Shown here: piece by piece, positions 27,845-32,754 of the stretch | How the letters are laid out: every line of letters begins with the position of its first letter | Numbering within the stretch: the first letter of the stretch is position 1 | Source: Roseibacillus sp. | GTDB lineage: Bacteria; Verrucomicrobiota; Verrucomicrobiia; Verrucomicrobiales; Akkermansiaceae | Assembly (NCBI GenBank): GCA_002709915.1 | Contig: PARF01000079.1 | Location: forward strand, 1-32,754 | Length of the DNA: 32,754 bases | Direction: 5' to 3' | Translations under genes and position numbers: made by a program | Notes under the pieces: generated by a model | What the model was told of the DNA's origin: nothing | The model's input: only the letters and a program-made list of their open reading frames with translations | Database searches by the model: none

Positions 27845-29260
27845 ATGAAAGTCCTGATCGCCTTCATCTCTCTCTGCTTCACATCTCTCTTAGCGACCGC
27901 ATCGAAACCAAACATACTTTTCATATTTGCGGATGACATGACCTACGATGCTATTGCAGCCCTTGGGAATGAAGAGATCGAGACTCCCCACCTAGACCAG
28001 CTGGTGAGGGAAGGAACGACCTTCACCCACGCTTACAACTCGGGATCGTGGAGTGGGGCAGTTTGTGTCGCGAGTCGACATATGCTGATGACGGGGCGTC
28101 AGCTCTGGAACGCTCAGAAAGTTGCCAACAGAAAAGGAATGAGTGCATTCCAAGAGGAGGGAAAGTGCTGGCCCCAGTTGCTTGAGCGCGCCGGGTATAG
28201 AACCTACATGTCCGGGAAGTGGCATGTGCAGATTGATGCGGGTAAGATCTTCAATGTAGCGAAGCATGTGAGGCCAGGGATGCCACGATCGGTGAAAAAG
28301 GCATACAATCGTCCGCTTGAGGGAAAACTCGATCCATGGGACCCCGCCGACAAGTCGATCGGGGGATTCTGGGAAGGAGGTAAACACTGGAGTGAGGTGC
28401 AGGCAGATGACGCGGTGGGCTTTCTTCAGGATGCGGACAAGTCAGAGCGGCCCTTCTTTATTTATCTGGCTTTCAATGCCCCTCATGATCCGCGTCAGGC
28501 TCCGCAGGAGTATCTTGATAAGTATCCGGCCAGCGAGATTATCGTGCCTCCGAACTTCCTGCCCCGGTATCCCTACTGTGATGAAATCGCAAATCCTCAT
28601 CGGCTCCGGGATGAGAACCTTGCCCCCATGCCGAGGACACGGCATTCCGTCCAGGTTCACCGACGGGAGTATTATGCCATCATCACGCATATGGATACGC
28701 AAATTGGACGCGTCCTCGATAAGTTAAAAAGCAGCGGGAAGGAGAAGGAGACCTATGTGATCTTTACTGCTGACCATGGATTGGCGGTGGGTCAGCACGG
28801 TCTCTTCGGTAAGCAGAATATGTATGATCACAGCGTTCGAGTACCATTCATCGTGACGGGGCCTGGGGTGGCGGCTGGGAAGACGAATGATGCTCCAGTC
28901 TATCTGCAGGATATTATTCCAACTTCTCTGGATTGGGCGGGTGCGGATACCCCGGACCATGTCCAGTTTGAGAGTATTCAGCCCCATTTAGAGGGGAATG
29001 GTAAAAAGCGGGAATATGTATATGGCGCGTATCTGGGAGTGCAGAGGTCGATCACGGCGGATGGATACAAGCTGATGTATTATCCCAAGGCGAATAACAG
29101 GCTACGTCTCTACAAAGTTTCTGAGGATCCCCATGAAACCAACGATCTGATGAAAAGCGACGACCCGGCGCTGAAGGATGTAGTGGCCAGACTGTGGAAT
29201 CGTCTTATAGAGGTTCAGGGAGAATTTGGAGATACCCTGAAGCTGCAGAAGTCTGAGTAA
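27845..29260 (+). CDS. Sulfatase (C-x-A-S-R type signature)
   Basis: Signal peptide MKVLIAFISLCFTSLLATA; KPNILFIFADDMTYDAIAALGN; GAVCVASRHMLMTGRQ; FTADHGLAVGQHGLFGKQNMYDHSVRVPFIVTGPGV. ATG at 27845. Confidence 0.9.
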   Translation: MKVLIAFISLCFTSLLATASKPNILFIFADDMTYDAIAALGNEEIETPHLDQLVREGTTFTHAYNSGSWSGAVCVASRHMLMTGRQLWNAQKVANRKGMSAFQEEGKCWPQLLERAGYRTYMSGKWHVQIDAGKIFNVAKHVRPGMPRSVKKAYNRPLEGKLDPWDPADKSIGGFWEGGKHWSEVQADDAVGFLQDADKSERPFFIYLAFNAPHDPRQAPQEYLDKYPASEIIVPPNFLPRYPYCDEIANPHRLRDENLAPMPRTRHSVQVHRREYYAIITHMDTQIGRVLDKLKSSGKEKETYVIFTADHGLAVGQHGLFGKQNMYDHSVRVPFIVTGPGVAAGKTNDAPVYLQDIIPTSLDWAGADTPDHVQFESIQPHLEGNGKKREYVYGAYLGVQRSITADGYKLMYYPKANNRLRLYKVSEDPHETNDLMKSDDPALKDVVARLWNRLIEVQGEFGDTLKLQKSE

Positions 29261-29751
29261 GGCTTTTCGGATTTGAGAAGATCAGGTCCTTCTGCGTGTC
29301 TATGACGGGAGAAGATTCGTGGATACAGAAGGGGTCGAGGGAGTAGTCCCAAGGCCATTAAGTGGTGGATGATTTCGAGCAAGCGTGCCTTAAATACAAA
29401 CTGGGTATGAGAGACTGTCTCCTGTTCGGTTCACAGTTGAGAGCCTTAGAGATTCTGCCAGGGGAGCAATTCTTCCGAGGAGTAACCTGCAGGCTTCCAG
29501 AACCGGAGGCCGCGCCGCGCTCGCACAGCCTTTTTTTCCTAGAATGCAGTTTAAACAGAGTTTTACAGACCGAAGAGAGGTATCCGGTCCGTGATCATCG
29601 TAGGCCACGCCACCGATTGCCCGATCATAAGGGGCCGCTCAACTACAACTGTAGCAGCGAACAGGAGAAGCAGACGAGCAGGTAACTGCAGCAGGTAAGG
29701 GTAGCGCCTGATGGGGGTGGACTTGTCGAGAACGAGACCTAGAGTCCTCTC

Positions 29752-30810
29752 ATGCCTATCGATGTAGAGTTACTGTCGCGTATATGTAAGGAGCCCGGAG
29801 CTCCCGGTTTTGAGACGCGGATTCGCAATGTAGTGCTGGAGGAACTGGATGGTCTGGCGGATGACGTAAGAGTCGATGCGATAGGCAACGTGATAGCCCT
29901 TAAACGCGGAAGATCCTCTGAGATGAAGTCCATGGCCGCGGCCCACATGGATGAAATCGGTTTTATTGTCACTCACATCGATAATGATGGGTTTCTACGC
30001 TTCAACCCTCTGGGAGGATTTGATCCCAAAACCCTGACTTCGCAACGTGTCCTTGTGCATGGTCGCGAGGACCTCATTGGCGTGATGGGGTCGAAGCCCA
30101 TTCATATCATGAGTCCCGAGGAGCGAAACAAGCCTCCGAAGCTTGAGGACTACTTTATTGACCTCGGATTGGAGCGAAGTGAAGTAGAGAAGCTTGTAGC
30201 GGTTGGTGATTCAATCACGAGGGAGCGTGAACTGGTTGAGATGGGAGATTGCGTCAACGTCAAGTCTCTGGATAACCGGGCTTCGGTCTTTCTCCTGATT
30301 GAGACATTACGAGCGCTCAAGAAGAGCCGGCGGAAACCAGCCTACGATTTTTATGGGGTGTTTACGGTCCAGGAAGAGGTTGGACTGCGCGGAGCCCAGG
30401 CTTCAACTCTGGAGATCCAGCCCGATTTCAGTTTTGGTTTGGATACGACGATAGCCTTCGATACTCCGGGGGCGAAACCTCAAGAGCGATGCACCAGGCT
30501 CGGAAAGGGAGTGGCTATCAAGATCATGGACTCATCGGTTATCTGTGACCAACGGATGGTGGAGTTCATGAAAACCATCGCAGGTGAAAAGAAAATCGAA
30601 TGGCAACCTGAGATCCTCAGGGCCGGGGGAACGGATACCGCCTCTTTGCAAAGAATGACCCCGGGCGGTTCAATCGCCGGGGCAGTTTCTTTACCTACTC
30701 GTCACATCCACCAAGTTATTGAGATGTGCAACAAGCACGACGTTGCGGAAGCAATCAAACTCCTCGCCGCGTGCCTTTGTGGCCTAGATAAGTATGACTG
30801 GGAGTTCTGA
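29752..30810 (+). CDS. M42 family metallopeptidase (glutamyl aminopeptidase/deblocking type)
   Basis: APGFETRIRNVV, AAHMDEIGFIVTHIDNDGFLRFNPLGGFDP, SLDNRASVFLLIETL, TVQEEVGLRGAQ, AGGTDTASLQ, SLPTRHIHQVIEMC. Confidence 0.9.
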   Translation: MPIDVELLSRICKEPGAPGFETRIRNVVLEELDGLADDVRVDAIGNVIALKRGRSSEMKSMAAAHMDEIGFIVTHIDNDGFLRFNPLGGFDPKTLTSQRVLVHGREDLIGVMGSKPIHIMSPEERNKPPKLEDYFIDLGLERSEVEKLVAVGDSITRERELVEMGDCVNVKSLDNRASVFLLIETLRALKKSRRKPAYDFYGVFTVQEEVGLRGAQASTLEIQPDFSFGLDTTIAFDTPGAKPQERCTRLGKGVAIKIMDSSVICDQRMVEFMKTIAGEKKIEWQPEILRAGGTDTASLQRMTPGGSIAGAVSLPTRHIHQVIEMCNKHDVAEAIKLLAACLCGLDKYDWEF

Positions 30811-31239
30811 TTGCTCCTCAGTTCAAGTTGAGGGTTCCTTGTGCTCACCTCGTGGATCCCAGCTGGTTCGCTTGGGCCTTATGAAGCAGAGCTCCGGTGG
30901 ATCTGGACGCTTTTGGGTGGCATCTCGGGCAGCATAGACTGATTACCTCAATTGCGTTAAAATTAGCCGGATTTATCGGTTTTGTTAGAAATTTAAATTT
31001 TTGAATAAACGAAACGCAGGATTTCAGGGGTTGAAACCGCGCAACGCCCGAAATCGGGGGTCCGTAAAAGGCGTCTTTTTGTAAAATGTGAGTGACCGGA
31101 GCCAGGTTGGGACTTCTTTCATTTTTTTACACCGGATTTCTTGCATGAGCGACTTGTTAGAAAGTGATCTCTGAGGCCTGATTTGCTCGGTCGAGAGAGC
31201 TCGCAAGCAAAATCTCGACCTGCTGCAGAATCTGCAAAA

Positions 31240-31287
31240 ACACAACATGTGGTATTGTGAATAATTTGAGCATACAATATGGACAAG
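31240..31287 (+). promoter_or_regulatory. Candidate pair of NrdR boxes upstream of nrdB
   Basis: Box 1 acacaacatgtggtat (31240-31255) and box 2 atacaatatggacaag (31272-31287), starts 32 bp apart, compared with consensus acaCwAtATaTwGtgt; box 2 right half is weak. Confidence 0.45.
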
Positions 31288-31405
31288 ATTCCGTTGACGA
31301 ATTTGAAGAAAAGGCCTTACTCTCCCCACCGCTGCGCCAAGCAGCATATTTATTACGGAAGCTTTAAGTAGCTGCAGAAAAATCGGGAAAATCGCCTAAT
31401 TTAAG

Positions 31406-32503
31406 ATGTCAAAAACCACCACAGTCCAGATCGGAGATCGATCCTTTGTTCTAGATCAAGATAAGGCGCAAGAGGCGTTTGCCGCCAAAAGCGTGATCAA
31501 CGGGAAGGAAACCATGTTTTTCAACATTCTTCCCCTAAAATATCAGTGGGCGTATGAGCTCTACAAGACCATGAAAAACAACCATTGGGAGCCCGAGGAT
31601 ATCCCAATGCAGAGAGACGTGGAGCAGTGGAGGGGGATCGACGAAATCTCCGACGTTGAACGCTGGATCATTAAAATGGGCATCGGCTACTTCTCGGCGG
31701 CAGAGGGTATCGTCGGCGACAACATCATGCACGTGATTCGGGAGCTGGTTACTGCTCCCGAACTCAAAATGGTTCTGGGTCGTCACGCCCACGAGGAAAA
31801 CATTCATGCGGATTCCCTCGTCTACATGATTTCCTCTCTGGGACTCAATCCGCACGAGTGCGAAGCCATGTTTGAAGACATCCCTACCATTACAGCGAAA
31901 AACAACTTCCTGGTGACTAATAGTCGAGCCATGCGCAGGGATGTCGATCTGACCACGACAGAAAACAAGCAGGCCCTCGCAAAGAACATGTTCATGTTCG
32001 GGCAAGTCATGGAAGGAACCCAGTTCTACGGACTGTTCGGGATGATTCTGAGTCTTTACCGGCAGAACAAGTTTCCCGGCATCGGACAGATGTTCCGTTA
32101 TACCCTCCGGGATGAGTCAAATCACATCGAGCTTCTGCGACAGCTTCTCAACGAACTAGTCGTAGAAAATCCAGACATCTGGACCGAGGAATTCCGAAAC
32201 GACCTCCGTGAAACGATGCGGAAGGGTGTTGCCTTGGAGAAGCAGTTTATCCGAGATTGCCTGCCAGTGGATGCGGTAGGTCTCAACGCGTCCGATTTTG
32301 AGCAGTATATCGACTATATAGGTGACCGGCGGCTTGTGAACTGCCGTCTAGATCCTCTTCATGAAAATGCTTCCAACCCATTCCCTTGGCTTGCCGAGAT
32401 GATGGACATCAAGAAGGAGCAGAATTTCTTTGAAGGCCGTGTCACGGAGTATCAGAAATCCTCAGCTCTGGAGCATGCAGGGTATAGTGACGACGACCTC
32501 TAG
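31406..32503 (+). CDS. nrdB: Class I ribonucleotide reductase beta subunit (R2), class Ic-like
   Basis: SAAEGIVGDNI, HAHEENIHADSLVYMI, MEGTQFYGLFGMILSLYRQNKFPGIGQMFRYTLRDESNHIELL; all six carboxylate/His ligand positions recognisable; C-terminal GYSDDDL tail. Confidence 0.95.
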   Translation: MSKTTTVQIGDRSFVLDQDKAQEAFAAKSVINGKETMFFNILPLKYQWAYELYKTMKNNHWEPEDIPMQRDVEQWRGIDEISDVERWIIKMGIGYFSAAEGIVGDNIMHVIRELVTAPELKMVLGRHAHEENIHADSLVYMISSLGLNPHECEAMFEDIPTITAKNNFLVTNSRAMRRDVDLTTTENKQALAKNMFMFGQVMEGTQFYGLFGMILSLYRQNKFPGIGQMFRYTLRDESNHIELLRQLLNELVVENPDIWTEEFRNDLRETMRKGVALEKQFIRDCLPVDAVGLNASDFEQYIDYIGDRRLVNCRLDPLHENASNPFPWLAEMMDIKKEQNFFEGRVTEYQKSSALEHAGYSDDDL

Positions 32504-32683
32504 GACGATTTGAAAGCGAGAGGGCAGGGGCCCCGACGAGGAAAAAGGTAGGCGACCTCTTGCGCCACCGAGTTACTCATGGCTCCCGATCCCAGATTGT
32601 TTCTCGTTACGGCGCCTCCCCAAGCAAACCAGCTAATCTTACCCACCCCCCCCACGTGAGCCCTTACACCCCAAAAACCTTTT

Positions 32684-32754
32684 ATGTATAGATCCATAAC
32701 CCTCGAGGAAGACATCGCGCTGAAGCAAGTCATTGCAAATCGGCATGGCGAAGA
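32684..32754 (+). CDS. nrdA: 5' end of a CDS, probably ribonucleotide reductase alpha subunit (truncated by window edge)
   Basis: ATG at 32684: MYRSITLEEDIALKQVIANRHGE; inferred mainly from position after nrdB and loosely ATP-cone-like start. Confidence 0.4.
   Translation, partial: MYRSITLEEDIALKQVIANRHGE

Noticed and set aside
29362-29685. 107-aa + ORF between the sulfatase and M42 peptidase
   Set aside because: No recognisable motif or plausible composition; overlaps an equally unconvincing minus ORF. Treated as non-coding.
31024-31347. 107-aa minus ORF upstream of nrdB
   Set aside because: Low-complexity, basic, no family resemblance, and overlaps candidate regulatory sites.
32646-32653. 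C8 homopolymer upstream of the putative nrdA as a phase-variable tract
   Set aside because: Short tract, no evidence of variation, and no reason to phase-vary an essential gene; only strain comparison could revive it.
32500-32733. 77-aa minus ORF after nrdB
   Set aside because: Overlaps the probable nrdA start on the opposite strand; no motif.

Overview
The window looks chromosomal and PVC-type, most likely Verrucomicrobiota; this is inferred from protein families, since there is no rRNA marker. It is gene-dense with no convincing tRNA, rRNA, IS element, phage or CRISPR. From left to right: (1) a molybdenum-cofactor block with mobA (C-terminally fused to a MoaD-like sulfur carrier ending in GG), moaC and moeA on -, divergent from moaA and a MOSC gene on +. 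(2) A small stand-alone SET-domain protein. (3) A DUF1592-family cytochrome-like/LamG protein with a DUF1552 partner. (4) A sulfatase with an extra C-terminal domain, a membrane protein joining a degenerate metallophosphoesterase domain to two LamG-like domains, and a second sulfatase. (5) A carbohydrate-catabolism-like group: DHDPS-family aldolase, TIM-barrel isomerase, Gfo/Idh/MocA oxidoreductase, formylglycine-generating enzyme (FGE), BNR/sialidase-like protein and AEC permease. (6) A DUF1549/DUF1553 plus DUF1501 pair followed by a hairpin terminator. (7) A secreted His/Arg/Glu-rich protein encoded by an 18-bp tandem repeat. (8) A third sulfatase and an M42 peptidase. (9) A class I ribonucleotide reductase beta gene whose radical-Tyr position is Leu and whose first metal ligand is Glu (class Ic-like), with a candidate NrdR box pair upstream and the probable start of nrdA at the right edge. 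The most interesting items are the pseudo-phosphoesterase/TM/LamG protein, the Leu-type R2, the MobA-MoaD fusion, the sulfatase fusion and the hexapeptide-repeat protein.
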